Positions 51,976 through 60,009 of a stretch of 64,000 nt of DNA are shown here, piece by piece. Position numbers and translations under genes: made by a program. Numbering within the stretch: position 1 is the stretch's first letter; every line of letters starts with the position of its first letter. Source of the stretch: Thermoplasmata archaeon (GTDB lineage: Archaea > Thermoplasmatota > Thermoplasmata > Methanomassiliicoccales > Methanomethylophilaceae); NCBI GenBank assembly GCA_015063285.1, contig SUST01000002.1:180561-244560 (forward strand), in the 5' to 3' direction. Below the pieces are notes generated by a model. It saw only the letters and a list, made by a program, of their open reading frames with translations, was not told where the DNA came from and made no database searches.

Positions 51976-52392
51976 TATGATGTCCGTTCCGTTGTCAGAG
52001 CGGACGGCGACTATCTTTCCCGATTTGTATCTCTCAGTGATCAGGCTCAATACACCATAGGATGAATGTTCCTCGGGAACGATGTCGACCCTTACACCTA
52101 ATTCCTCCAAACGTCTGGCTGTGCCTGGTCCGATGGCGATGACTTCGCAAGGGGCCATCATGGTCCCGAATGATTCTCTAAATTCCTGACTGCAATGCTC
52201 GGCTGCCGTGGTAGAACCGAATATCACGGGGACTCCGTTGCCTAAGGAATCCTTTAGTCTGGCGAATTCTGATGCATCGCCGTGTATGATGTCCAGCGAA
52301 GGGGCGGCGAGAACTCTGAAACCAAGTCCTTCCGCCTCCTCCACCGAAGCTTTCAGTTTAGATGCGGGGCGTGTGAACCCCAATGTGATCAT
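51634..52392 (-). CDS. hemD: Uroporphyrinogen-III synthase
   Basis: A 252-residue enzyme that closes and inverts ring D of hydroxymethylbilane. The family is poorly conserved; visible hallmarks are the two-domain pattern with GFTRP at the start, FGSTTAAEH, VRSDNG, and FTSPLSASTFF followed by IGRPTADML. Its position, overlapping the SUMT stop at the end of the tetrapyrrole operon, supports the assignment. It ends in TAA. Confidence 0.9.
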   Translation of the reverse strand: MITLGFTRPASKLKASVEEAEGLGFRVLAAPSLDIIHGDASEFARLKDSLGNGVPVIFGSTTAAEHCSQEFRESFGTMMAPCEVIAIGPGTARRLEELGVRVDIVPEEHSSYGVLSLITERYKSGKIVAVRSDNGTDIISKGIADSGLELADIAVYKLVAADTGDEMIRLLKSAGDGTLDWMAFTSPLSASTFFDKMKEMFPEDHLERMRRIHVAAIGRPTADMLASIGREPDLIPSKTTFHDLLVEIKEQS

Positions 52393-53132
52393 TTCAAGTC
52401 ACCGAGGACTTCGCGAAGTGAAGCAACGGTACCGACGACCATGATTCCCGGAGGCTCCAAGGCCTTCTCCTTAATCGTCTTCTCCAGATTCTCGACGGTG
52501 GTGACCTCTACCCTCTGCTTGGGGGTCGAACCGCTGCAGATGATTGCCGCGGGCATATCGGGCCTCATTCCACCCTCGATCAGTCCTTTGGAGATGTTGC
52601 CTGCGTTTCCGAGCCCCATCAGGATCACCAGGGTTCCGTGTCCGCTTACGAGCTTCTTCCAATCAATGCGGTCCTCGGAACGGTCGTCCTTCTCGTGCCC
52701 AGTTACGAATGTGACCAGAGATGTGTGGTCGCGGTGGGTGACAGGTATTCCTGCGAGTTCGGGCACTGATATCGATGAAGAGACTCCGGGAACGACGTGG
52801 ACTTCGGCACCAGCCTTCCTGAGTTCTTCTGCCTCCTCTGCTCCGCGTCCGAACAGGAACGGGTCCCCTCCCTTGAGTCTTACGACGATCTTTCCCTCGT
52901 TGGCGTACTTGACTAGCAGTTCGTTGGTCTCCCACTGCTTGAGGTGATGGTCGCCCCCACGCTTTCCAGCATCGATGAGCTGTGCCCCATCCTTGCATTC
53001 TTTGAGGAGCTCAGGGTTGGCCAAGGCATCGTACATGACGATGTCTGCATTCCTGAGAAGCTCCAATCCTTTTACTGTCATGAGTCCCGGGTCGCCCGGG
53101 CCTGCACCGACCAGATATACTTTTCCTGTCAT
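52389..53132 (-). CDS. cobA: Uroporphyrinogen-III C-methyltransferase (SUMT)
   Basis: A 247-residue SAM-dependent methyltransferase making precorrin-2 from uroporphyrinogen III. Motifs: VYLVGAGPGDPGLMTVKG at the N-terminus, RLKGGDPFLFGRGAEE and the VVPGVSSS loop, with GIPVTHRD after it. It overlaps both neighbours by four bases. Product feeds siroheme, cobamide and coenzyme F430 synthesis. Confidence 0.95.
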   Translation of the reverse strand: MTGKVYLVGAGPGDPGLMTVKGLELLRNADIVMYDALANPELLKECKDGAQLIDAGKRGGDHHLKQWETNELLVKYANEGKIVVRLKGGDPFLFGRGAEEAEELRKAGAEVHVVPGVSSSISVPELAGIPVTHRDHTSLVTFVTGHEKDDRSEDRIDWKKLVSGHGTLVILMGLGNAGNISKGLIEGGMRPDMPAAIICSGSTPKQRVEVTTVENLEKTIKEKALEPPGIMVVGTVASLREVLGDLK

Positions 53133-54004
53133 AGCGAATCCCTCTTTCCGATAAGGTAATCCGCGATATCCTGCAATACCTGCGGATCGTGTTTCAATGG
53201 TATGGTGACCTCTACCTTCCTGGGTTCGGGCGTGTAATCGAAAGATATCGCCCTGACGATGATCGAGTCACCGTCAACCTCGGCGTTGATCCCCACGGGT
53301 GCGGAGCATCCGGCACCCATTATCCTCATGATCTCCCTTTCAGTATCCACGGCGGCACGGGTCTCCGCATGGTCCAGGGTCTTGAGCTTTCTGATCGTCT
53401 CCTCGTCGTCGGACCTGCATTCCACAGCGATGGTCCCCTGTCCGGGAGCGGGGATGAAAACCCTCTTGTCCAGAGTATGCATGGGACGTTCTATGCCCAT
53501 TCTCTCCAATCCTGCCTTGGCCAGGAGTATGGCATCATACTCGCCGTTATCCAGTTTGTTCAGGCGGGTGTGTATGTTCCCTCTCAGCTGTACGATTTCG
53601 ATGTCCGGGCGGATGGATTGGATCAGCCTCATCCTTCTGACGGACGACGTTCCTACCCTCGCACCTTTCGGAAGGTCTTCCAGCGGACAGGGAAGGATGA
53701 TATCCTCGGGGGAATCCCTTTTGAATATCGCCGCCACGGTGAGCCCGGGAGCCATCTTCGTGGGGATGTCCTTCAGGGAATTGACGGACGCATCGATCTT
53801 CTTCTGAAGCATGGCATCGTCCAATTCACGGACGAATGCGCCGACTCCAGACATGGCGTTGAGAGGGGATGTGAGGTCGATATCGCCCAGAGCCTTCATG
53901 GATACGATCTCAATGGGCACTTCCGGGAAGGATTCGGCCATCTTCTTCTGGAAGATCTCCGTCTGGCGCATCGCCAGCTTGCTCTCTCTGGTCCCGACGA
54001 TCAT
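53129..54004 (-). CDS. hemC: Porphobilinogen deaminase
   Basis: A 291-residue hydroxymethylbilane synthase. Start MIVGTRESKLAMRQT binds substrate, VHSLKDIP-like block appears as VNSLKDIPTKM (His replaced by Asn), and the cofactor-binding Cys is in GAGCSAPVG. It polymerises four porphobilinogens. ATGA overlaps with both hemL and SUMT genes. Confidence 0.95.
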   Translation of the reverse strand: MIVGTRESKLAMRQTEIFQKKMAESFPEVPIEIVSMKALGDIDLTSPLNAMSGVGAFVRELDDAMLQKKIDASVNSLKDIPTKMAPGLTVAAIFKRDSPEDIILPCPLEDLPKGARVGTSSVRRMRLIQSIRPDIEIVQLRGNIHTRLNKLDNGEYDAILLAKAGLERMGIERPMHTLDKRVFIPAPGQGTIAVECRSDDEETIRKLKTLDHAETRAAVDTEREIMRIMGAGCSAPVGINAEVDGDSIIVRAISFDYTPEPRKVEVTIPLKHDPQVLQDIADYLIGKRDSL

Positions 54005-55266
54005 TGCTTCACGCTCTCGAAGAATCCTTTGAATTTCTCTTCCAGTTCCGCCACATCCTCTTTGGAGTGTGCAATGGACATGAAATCCACCTCAAGTGCG
54101 GACGGAGGAAGATAGACACCGTTCGCCAGCATGTACCTGAACATCCTGTCGAACATCTGACGGTCAGCCTTCATGGCCTCGGTTCCGTTGGTCGCCTTCT
54201 CGATTCCGAAGAATATCGAGAATATGGATGCCACGCTGTTGACGCATCCGGTAACCTTGTTGTCAGCCATGGATTCCCTGATCGCTCTGACGAGGCAGTC
54301 TGTGCGCTTCTCCAGTTTGTCGTAATTGTTATTGCTGCACATCAGATCGATGGCGGCGAGACCTGCCGCGGCAGATACCGGGTTGCCAGCGAATGTGCCT
54401 GCCACATAGACCTGCCCTTGGGGAGCGACATTCTCCATGATCTCTTTCTTTCCCATGAATGCCCCGGCGGCGAATCCTCCACCAACAATCTTCCCCATAG
54501 TGGTCATATCTGGGGTCACGCCGTATCTTTTCTGAGCGCCACCGGACGATGCACGGAATCCCATGATGACCTCGTCGAATATCAGGACGGTATCATGTTC
54601 ATTCGTGATCTTGCGCACTTCCTCCAGATATCTCTTCTCGGGAGTGACTATCCCGACATTTCCGAGTATTGGTTCCATGATGACGCATGCGATATCATTC
54701 TTATCCAGTATGTCGGACATGTTCTGGGCATCGTTGTATTCTGCTGTGAATGTGTGCTTTGCGACGTCCTTCAGGACACCTTTGGATGAGGGAACGCCCC
54801 CAGCACTTCCGGAGCCTGCCGCGACCAACGCGGCATCGTGCGCACCGTGGAATCCCCCGTTCATTTTGATGATGTCGTCCCTTCCTGTGACGCCTCTCGC
54901 GACACGGATGGCATGCATGGTGGCCTCTGTGCCTGAGCATCCGAGCCTGACCATCTCTGCGGACGGGACCTCTTTGACGATCCTCTCGATCAGATTCAGT
55001 TCGGGCTCTGAAGGGGCACCGTAGACCGTACCGCGGGAAATCTGCTCTTTCGCTGCCTCCATGACCCTGGGGCATGCGTGCCCTGTGATGAGCGGCCCGT
55101 AGGCCATACAGAGGTCGATGTATTCGTTTCCGTCCGCATCCCAGACTTTGCTGCCCTGTCCTTTGGCGATGAATACGGGGTTGGGTTTGAATGCCCTTAC
55201 AGGACTGGAGACTCCTCCAGGAGATACTTTCGAGGATCTTGCGTAGAGTTCAGCGGATCTGTCCAT
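54001..55266 (-). CDS. hemL: Glutamate-1-semialdehyde 2,1-aminomutase
   Basis: A 421-residue PLP enzyme. PLP lysine is in MTTMGKIVGGG, and the N-terminal SPGGVSSPVRAF and GFHGAHDAALVAAGS blocks are typical. It converts glutamate semialdehyde to 5-aminolevulinate in the C5 route. ATG 55266 follows the hemB stop by 4 bases; the upstream Met at 55290 lies inside hemB. Confidence 0.95.
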   Translation of the reverse strand: MDRSAELYARSSKVSPGGVSSPVRAFKPNPVFIAKGQGSKVWDADGNEYIDLCMAYGPLITGHACPRVMEAAKEQISRGTVYGAPSEPELNLIERIVKEVPSAEMVRLGCSGTEATMHAIRVARGVTGRDDIIKMNGGFHGAHDAALVAAGSGSAGGVPSSKGVLKDVAKHTFTAEYNDAQNMSDILDKNDIACVIMEPILGNVGIVTPEKRYLEEVRKITNEHDTVLIFDEVIMGFRASSGGAQKRYGVTPDMTTMGKIVGGGFAAGAFMGKKEIMENVAPQGQVYVAGTFAGNPVSAAAGLAAIDLMCSNNNYDKLEKRTDCLVRAIRESMADNKVTGCVNSVASIFSIFFGIEKATNGTEAMKADRQMFDRMFRYMLANGVYLPPSALEVDFMSIAHSKEDVAELEEKFKGFFESVKQ

Positions 55267-55270
55267 GGTA

Positions 55271-56239
55271 TCACAACAGTTTTGCAGCATCCTCTGCGAA
55301 GTAAGTGATTATCATATCTGCGCCGGCTCTCTTAATTCCAAGGAGCGACTCCATCATGACGCGGTCGTGGTCGATCCATCCGTTGGCCGCGGCCGCTTTG
55401 ATCATGGCGTATTCTCCGGAGACCTGATATGCCGCGAGGGGAAGATCGAAGGTGTTGGCCGCGTCTCTTATGATATCGAGGTAGGGTCCTGCGGGCTTCA
55501 CCATTATCATATCGGCTCCTTCCGCGATATCGAACTCTATCTCCCTCATCGCTTCCTTCCTGTTCCCGCACTGCATCTGGTATCCTGCCCTGTTGCCCTT
55601 GCCGGGTGCGGAGTTAGCGACATCCCTGAAGGGTCCGTAGTAGGCACTGTAGAACTTCGCGCTGTAGGCCATGATCGGGACCCTCTTGTGTCCCGCATCG
55701 TCCAGAGCGGCTCTGATCGCAGAGATCTGGCCGTCCATCATTCCGCTGGGGGCAATGATGTCCGCTCCAGCATCCGCCTGTGAGACTGCTGTCTTCGCAT
55801 AGAGCTCGATTGTCTCATCGTTCTTGACGCAACCGCAGTCGCTAAGGACACCGCAGTGCCCGTGGTCTGTATATTCACATAGGCAGAGGTCGGAGATGAC
55901 CAGCATGTCCGAGTTCTCCTTCAGTCCCTCGATGGCCTTCTGGACGACACCGTCCTTGGCATATGCTCCAGAACCGACCGCATCTTTCTTGGCGGGTACT
56001 CCGAAAACGAGTACGTTGTTGACGCCGTTGCCTTGTATCCCCGATGCAATGGCGTCATAATCCTTGAGAGGGAATGTCGTAACTCCGGGCATAGAGGAAG
56101 TGGTCTTCTCTTGACTGATTGTCTCGTCGAAGAAGATGGGCAGGATGAACTGATTCGCGTTCAGTTTGGTCTCTGCTACCAGTTCTCTCATCCTTTCGCT
56201 CTGTCTGAGCCTTCTGAGGCGTACTTCAGGATACATCAT
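55271..56239 (-). CDS. hemB: 5-Aminolevulinate dehydratase (porphobilinogen synthase)
   Basis: A 322-residue enzyme. Zinc cysteines are in CLCEYTDHGHCG, and the Schiff-base lysines in YSAKFYSAYYGPFRD and MVKPAGPYLD. ATG 56239 is chosen because AGGTGA, which includes the hemA stop, lies 5 bases before it; the GTG at 56248 is inside that ribosome site. Confidence 0.96.
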   Translation of the reverse strand: MMYPEVRLRRLRQSERMRELVAETKLNANQFILPIFFDETISQEKTTSSMPGVTTFPLKDYDAIASGIQGNGVNNVLVFGVPAKKDAVGSGAYAKDGVVQKAIEGLKENSDMLVISDLCLCEYTDHGHCGVLSDCGCVKNDETIELYAKTAVSQADAGADIIAPSGMMDGQISAIRAALDDAGHKRVPIMAYSAKFYSAYYGPFRDVANSAPGKGNRAGYQMQCGNRKEAMREIEFDIAEGADMIMVKPAGPYLDIIRDAANTFDLPLAAYQVSGEYAMIKAAAANGWIDHDRVMMESLLGIKRAGADMIITYFAEDAAKLL

Positions 56240-56244
56240 GTGAT

Positions 56245-57477
56245 TCACCTAACTCCGAATAATTCTGCCAAAGTGTTGCATGAACTGATATCTCCCTCGC
56301 GGGAGGCGCGTCTCAGGTTCACGTACAGATCGGCCGTGATCTTGTTCACTATTGCTCTGGACATGTCGTCCAGTAAAGTCTCCACATCCGTGGAGGAACT
56401 GTGGGAGATTGCTGTCTCGAGCTCCTTCTCCCTTATGGTCGCCATCTTCATACCTATGAGCCTGATGATCTCGTTGGCGGTCTCTTCTCTCTTCTCGGCA
56501 TCCATCTTGGACAGTTCCTGTCCGATGATCTTCTCGGCCGATGAGATCTCGCTCATCCTGCGTTCGACGTTCTTCTGGGCTATTGTCTCCAGGGAGTCCA
56601 TGTTGTCCAATTCCACATTGGGGACGTCTACTATGTCATCATCCACATTATGGGGGATGGATACGTCTATGATCAGAAGTTTTCTATTCGGACGCATTGC
56701 CATGGCGCGCTCTATCACAGGCTTGTGGACAACTGTGTGGGGTGCTCCTGTGGCAACGAGGACAAGATCGCTATCAGCTATCGCATCCTTCATCCTGTCC
56801 ATACTCACCGCGTTTCCGCCAAGCTCGTTGGCAAGTTCCAAAGCGCGACTGTAGGTACGGTTGGAAACAAAGACGGTGCCAATGTTCTTTCCGATCAGAT
56901 TCTTCGCAATGACTGAGGCCATATCGCCGGCACCCAATATTGTGATGGCCTTTCCGTTCAGATCCCCTATCTTGGATTCGGCAAGTTCGACTGACGCGGA
57001 ACCGACGGATACTGCACCTTTGTTGAGTTCTGTCTCCGATCTCACCCTCTTGCCGACTATTATGGCCTTTTCGAAAAGACGGTCGAGCATCATTCCGACA
57101 TGCCCTTCTTCCTTGGCCTTGAAATAACATTCGCGGACCTGATGCTGAATCTGGTCCTCTCCGACGATCAGTGAGTCCAGTCCGCAGACCACTCTGAATA
57201 GATGCTTGATGCTGTCTTTGTCTTCCAGTATGTATGAGATGTTGGACGATGGGACGATGGAGCGAATCAAGTTCTCCAGACAAGCGATGACAGAATGGTT
57301 GTCTTGGGTGGCAGTGTAGACCTCGAAACGGTTGCATGTGCGTACTACGACATACTCGGACACGAAATCCATTTCAGATATGTAATCAGGAACGGTCTTT
57401 TCCAGAATCGTAACCACATTGTTCAATCCCTCCGTCCCACCTGCAGAGGAATGGGTTATGTGCATGCTGACTATCAT
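56245..57477 (-). CDS. hemA: Glutamyl-tRNA reductase
   Basis: A 410-residue enzyme. Catalytic Cys48 is in VVRTCNRFEVY, the block GLDSLIVGEDQIQHQVR follows, and the NADPH-binding fold starts at ILGAGDMASVIAKNL. It reduces glutamyl-tRNA to glutamate semialdehyde, the committed step of tetrapyrrole synthesis. ATGA overlap with the gene before it. Confidence 0.96.
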   Translation of the reverse strand: MIVSMHITHSSAGGTEGLNNVVTILEKTVPDYISEMDFVSEYVVVRTCNRFEVYTATQDNHSVIACLENLIRSIVPSSNISYILEDKDSIKHLFRVVCGLDSLIVGEDQIQHQVRECYFKAKEEGHVGMMLDRLFEKAIIVGKRVRSETELNKGAVSVGSASVELAESKIGDLNGKAITILGAGDMASVIAKNLIGKNIGTVFVSNRTYSRALELANELGGNAVSMDRMKDAIADSDLVLVATGAPHTVVHKPVIERAMAMRPNRKLLIIDVSIPHNVDDDIVDVPNVELDNMDSLETIAQKNVERRMSEISSAEKIIGQELSKMDAEKREETANEIIRLIGMKMATIREKELETAISHSSSTDVETLLDDMSRAIVNKITADLYVNLRRASREGDISSCNTLAELFGVR

Positions 57478-58136
57478 TGCAATCCGCCCTCACTCATTAT
57501 TGTCTGGAAGGCATCCTCCTCTTTGCCGTCCTTCAGAAGGCCCCAGACCTTTTCATTTTCTAGAACATCAGCAAGGAACTTGGCCCTTTCTGGTTGTGTT
57601 GCGATCTTTTCCTTAATTATAGGTCTGATCCTCACCAGGAGTTCGAGCATTGAATCATAGGAAGGATCGAGGAATCCATCCAGTGCCCTGACGACATATG
57701 GGGGGAATGCCGGGACACGTCCTTCTGATGATACTGTAACGGAATATCCCGGACGTTTGAGAACCGAGGGTATGAGGACGTCTCCGCCTCCGTGCGCGGA
57801 ATTGGTCATTATCCCCTTGGACATCGAGATGTCCCTTATGGAATCGTTAAGTTCATGGACTGATGTTGCCGCTATGACGATGTCAGCACCGTTCATGTAT
57901 TGAGCAGCAGTGGATGGATCGATGTCCGCTTCAATGGCTTCATCAGCGATTGCGCATAATTCTGGCAGTATCTCTTTCGAGACCACCTTTATGTGGAATC
58001 CTTTGAAATGCTGACATTTTCTCAGAGCGACTTTTCCTCCGCCGAAAACCACTATCTTGCGTCCGCCTGGTGAAAGATAAATCGGGGACATCAGAACAGT
58101 TTTTTCTCCATTTTGTTTATCGGCGGAATGGTCCAT
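57474..58136 (-). CDS. Precorrin-2 dehydrogenase (Met8p/CysG N-domain type)
   Basis: A 220-residue NAD-dependent enzyme that oxidises precorrin-2 to sirohydrochlorin and may also insert iron. The Rossmann motif VVFGGGKVALRK, then TNSAHGGGDVLIPSVLKR and SSEGRVPAFPPYVVR, identify the family. ATG 58136 is preferred; the GTG at 58145 is possible for a leaderless start. First gene of the seven-gene operon ending with hemD. Confidence 0.9.
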   Translation of the reverse strand: MDHSADKQNGEKTVLMSPIYLSPGGRKIVVFGGGKVALRKCQHFKGFHIKVVSKEILPELCAIADEAIEADIDPSTAAQYMNGADIVIAATSVHELNDSIRDISMSKGIMTNSAHGGGDVLIPSVLKRPGYSVTVSSEGRVPAFPPYVVRALDGFLDPSYDSMLELLVRIRPIIKEKIATQPERAKFLADVLENEKVWGLLKDGKEEDAFQTIMSEGGLQ

Positions 58137-58165
58137 CTCACTCACTCAACACGGAGAATCAATTT

Positions 58166-58173
58166 GTATATTT
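58166..58173 (-). promoter_or_regulatory. TATA box of the tetrapyrrole operon
   Basis: Minus strand AAATATAC, about 30 bases before ATG 58136. The 219-base divergent gap to guaA is AT-rich with no other clear feature except a Shine-Dalgarno GAGGT before guaA. Confidence 0.5.
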
Positions 58174-58355
58174 AGATATAGGGGATGGGGGTATAGGTAA
58201 TAATTACAAATATCGTCCGTGTTACCGATAAAATGCATAATTTCCCCATTTTTTAGTTGAATATATGCGATAACAAATCTTCTCTATTCGGATAATTGCC
58301 CACAGTATTTTTTAGAAATAATACGTGACGCGTCTCATCATACCGAGGTAATCTC

Positions 58356-59336
58356 ATGGACAGCAACGTACGCCCGGATTCCATGGAGCGCATCACAACT
58401 CCTGAACTCGCAGAAGCATTCATCAATGAACAAGTCGCCGCACTGCAGAAGCAGATCGGAGACGGAAAGGTCCTATTGGCCCTCTCCGGAGGAGTCGATT
58501 CTTCCGTTGTCGCCGCACTGCTCATCAAAGCCATCGGCAAGAACCTCACCTGCGTTCACGTTAACCATGGACTTCTTCGTAAGGGGGAGGCCGAGCAGGT
58601 CATCGACGTGTTCCGCAACCAGATGAAAGCGAACCTTGTCTACGTAGATGCTACCGACAGATTCCTGGACAAGTTGGCAGGAGTATCGGATCCCGAGCAG
58701 AAGAGGAAAATCATCGGAAAGGAGTTCATAGATGTTTTCGAGGAGGAGGCCAAAAAGATAGAGGGCGTCAAGTTCCTTGGTCAGGGAACGATATACCCTG
58801 ATATCCTCGAGAGTCACGGAGTCAAGGCCCACCACAACGTCGGTGGACTCCCAGAGAAGTTCGGATTCGAACTTGTCGAGCCCGTGAAGCTTCTGTTCAA
58901 GGACGAGGTCCGCGTGGTCGGAAAGCAGCTGGGACTCCCGGACAACATGGTGTACCGTCAGCCGTTTCCCGGACCCGGACTCGGAGTACGCTGCACCGGA
59001 GCTATCACGCGCGACCGTCTTGAGGCTGTCAGGGAATCCGATGCGATCCTCCGCGAGGAGTTCGCGAAGGCTGGACTCGAGGGTAAGGTATGGCAGTATT
59101 TCACAGTCGTCCCCGATTACCGTTCCACCGGAGTGAAGGACGGAAAGCGTCTCTGGGATTGGCCTGTCGTCATCCGTGCTGTCAACACCAAGGATGCCAT
59201 GACCGCCACAGTGGAGGAGGTGCCTTGGCCCCTTCTCAACAAGATCACTCAGAGGATCCTGACGGAGGTCAAGGGCGTAAACCGTGTCCTGTATGACCTC
59301 TCTCCCAAACCCTGTGCCACCATCGAGTGGGAGTGA
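58356..59336 (+). CDS. guaAB: GMP synthase, ATP-pyrophosphatase subunit B
   Basis: A 326-residue stand-alone synthetase domain. The PP-loop is LALSGGVDSSVV, and QPFPGPGLGVRC and the C-terminal PKPCATIEWE are the hallmarks. It aminates XMP to GMP using ammonia from a separate glutaminase subunit, the arrangement usual in archaea; the glutaminase gene is not nearby. GAGGT at 58345 gives the ribosome site. Confidence 0.95.
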   Translation: MDSNVRPDSMERITTPELAEAFINEQVAALQKQIGDGKVLLALSGGVDSSVVAALLIKAIGKNLTCVHVNHGLLRKGEAEQVIDVFRNQMKANLVYVDATDRFLDKLAGVSDPEQKRKIIGKEFIDVFEEEAKKIEGVKFLGQGTIYPDILESHGVKAHHNVGGLPEKFGFELVEPVKLLFKDEVRVVGKQLGLPDNMVYRQPFPGPGLGVRCTGAITRDRLEAVRESDAILREEFAKAGLEGKVWQYFTVVPDYRSTGVKDGKRLWDWPVVIRAVNTKDAMTATVEEVPWPLLNKITQRILTEVKGVNRVLYDLSPKPCATIEWE

Positions 59337-59345
59337 AACTTTCAA

Positions 59346-59383
59346 GCCAGGGATTTCCCTGGCATCCTTTTCCCTTGGTTTTT
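59346..59383 (+). terminator. Hairpin and T-rich terminator after guaA
   Basis: GCCAGGG/CCCTGGC stem (59346-59363) with loop ATTT, followed by T-rich runs. It begins 9 bases after the TGA. Confidence 0.75.
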
Positions 59384-59466
59384 AAACTTCAAGTCGTCAT
59401 TACGTATCTTCTGGGTTCAAACCGACATGATTTAATCTGTACTTGCGGATTCTGAGAATTGGTATC

Positions 59467-60003
59467 ATGGAAGACGACATCCGCAATGAATTGGGGCTTG
59501 TACAGATCTACACTGGGAACGGCAAAGGGAAGACGACTGCCGCTCTCGGTTTGTCCTTGAGGGCTTCAGGAAGGGGACTCAACGTTCTGTTCCTTCAATT
59601 CCTCAAGCCAGATGCAGGTTACGGTGAGCAGATGGCATGCGCCGATCTTGAAAGGATAACGGTAATATCCATGGGTCTGGCGCATTTCGTCGGAAAGAAT
59701 CCGAAACAGCCCGATATCGATGCCGCTCACGAGGCTCTGAAGAAGTCCGAGGAATTGATCGGTTCAGGGAAATACGATGTCGCAGTCCTCGATGAAGCCA
59801 TGAACGCGGTCCGTCTGGGGCTGATCACTTCTCAGGAACTCATCGAATCTCTCAAGAAGAGGCCTAAACACGTGGAGGTCATTCTGACCGGCAGGGGGCT
59901 CACTCCTGAACTAGAGGAGTATGCGGATCTCATCACGGAGATGAAGCTGATCAAGCACCCTATGGATAAGGGGATCGATGCGAGGAAGGGAATCGAATTC
60001 TGA
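59467..60003 (+). CDS. cobO: Cob(I)alamin adenosyltransferase, CobA/CobO/BtuR type
   Basis: A 178-residue P-loop enzyme: Walker A YTGNGKGKTTAALG at about residues 15-28, FLQFLKP after strand 3, and VAVLDEAMNAVRLGL for Walker B. It adenosylates reduced corrinoid, forming adenosylcobamide. ATG 59467 is preferred to the upstream one at 59443. Fits the corrinoid theme of the window. Confidence 0.94.
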   Translation: MEDDIRNELGLVQIYTGNGKGKTTAALGLSLRASGRGLNVLFLQFLKPDAGYGEQMACADLERITVISMGLAHFVGKNPKQPDIDAAHEALKKSEELIGSGKYDVAVLDEAMNAVRLGLITSQELIESLKKRPKHVEVILTGRGLTPELEEYADLITEMKLIKHPMDKGIDARKGIEF

Positions 60004-60009
60004 GCAAAT

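Noticed and set aside
54004..54789. Long plus-strand open frame opposite hemL
   Set aside because: It is the antisense of a strongly conserved gene; the translation shows no recognisable motif.
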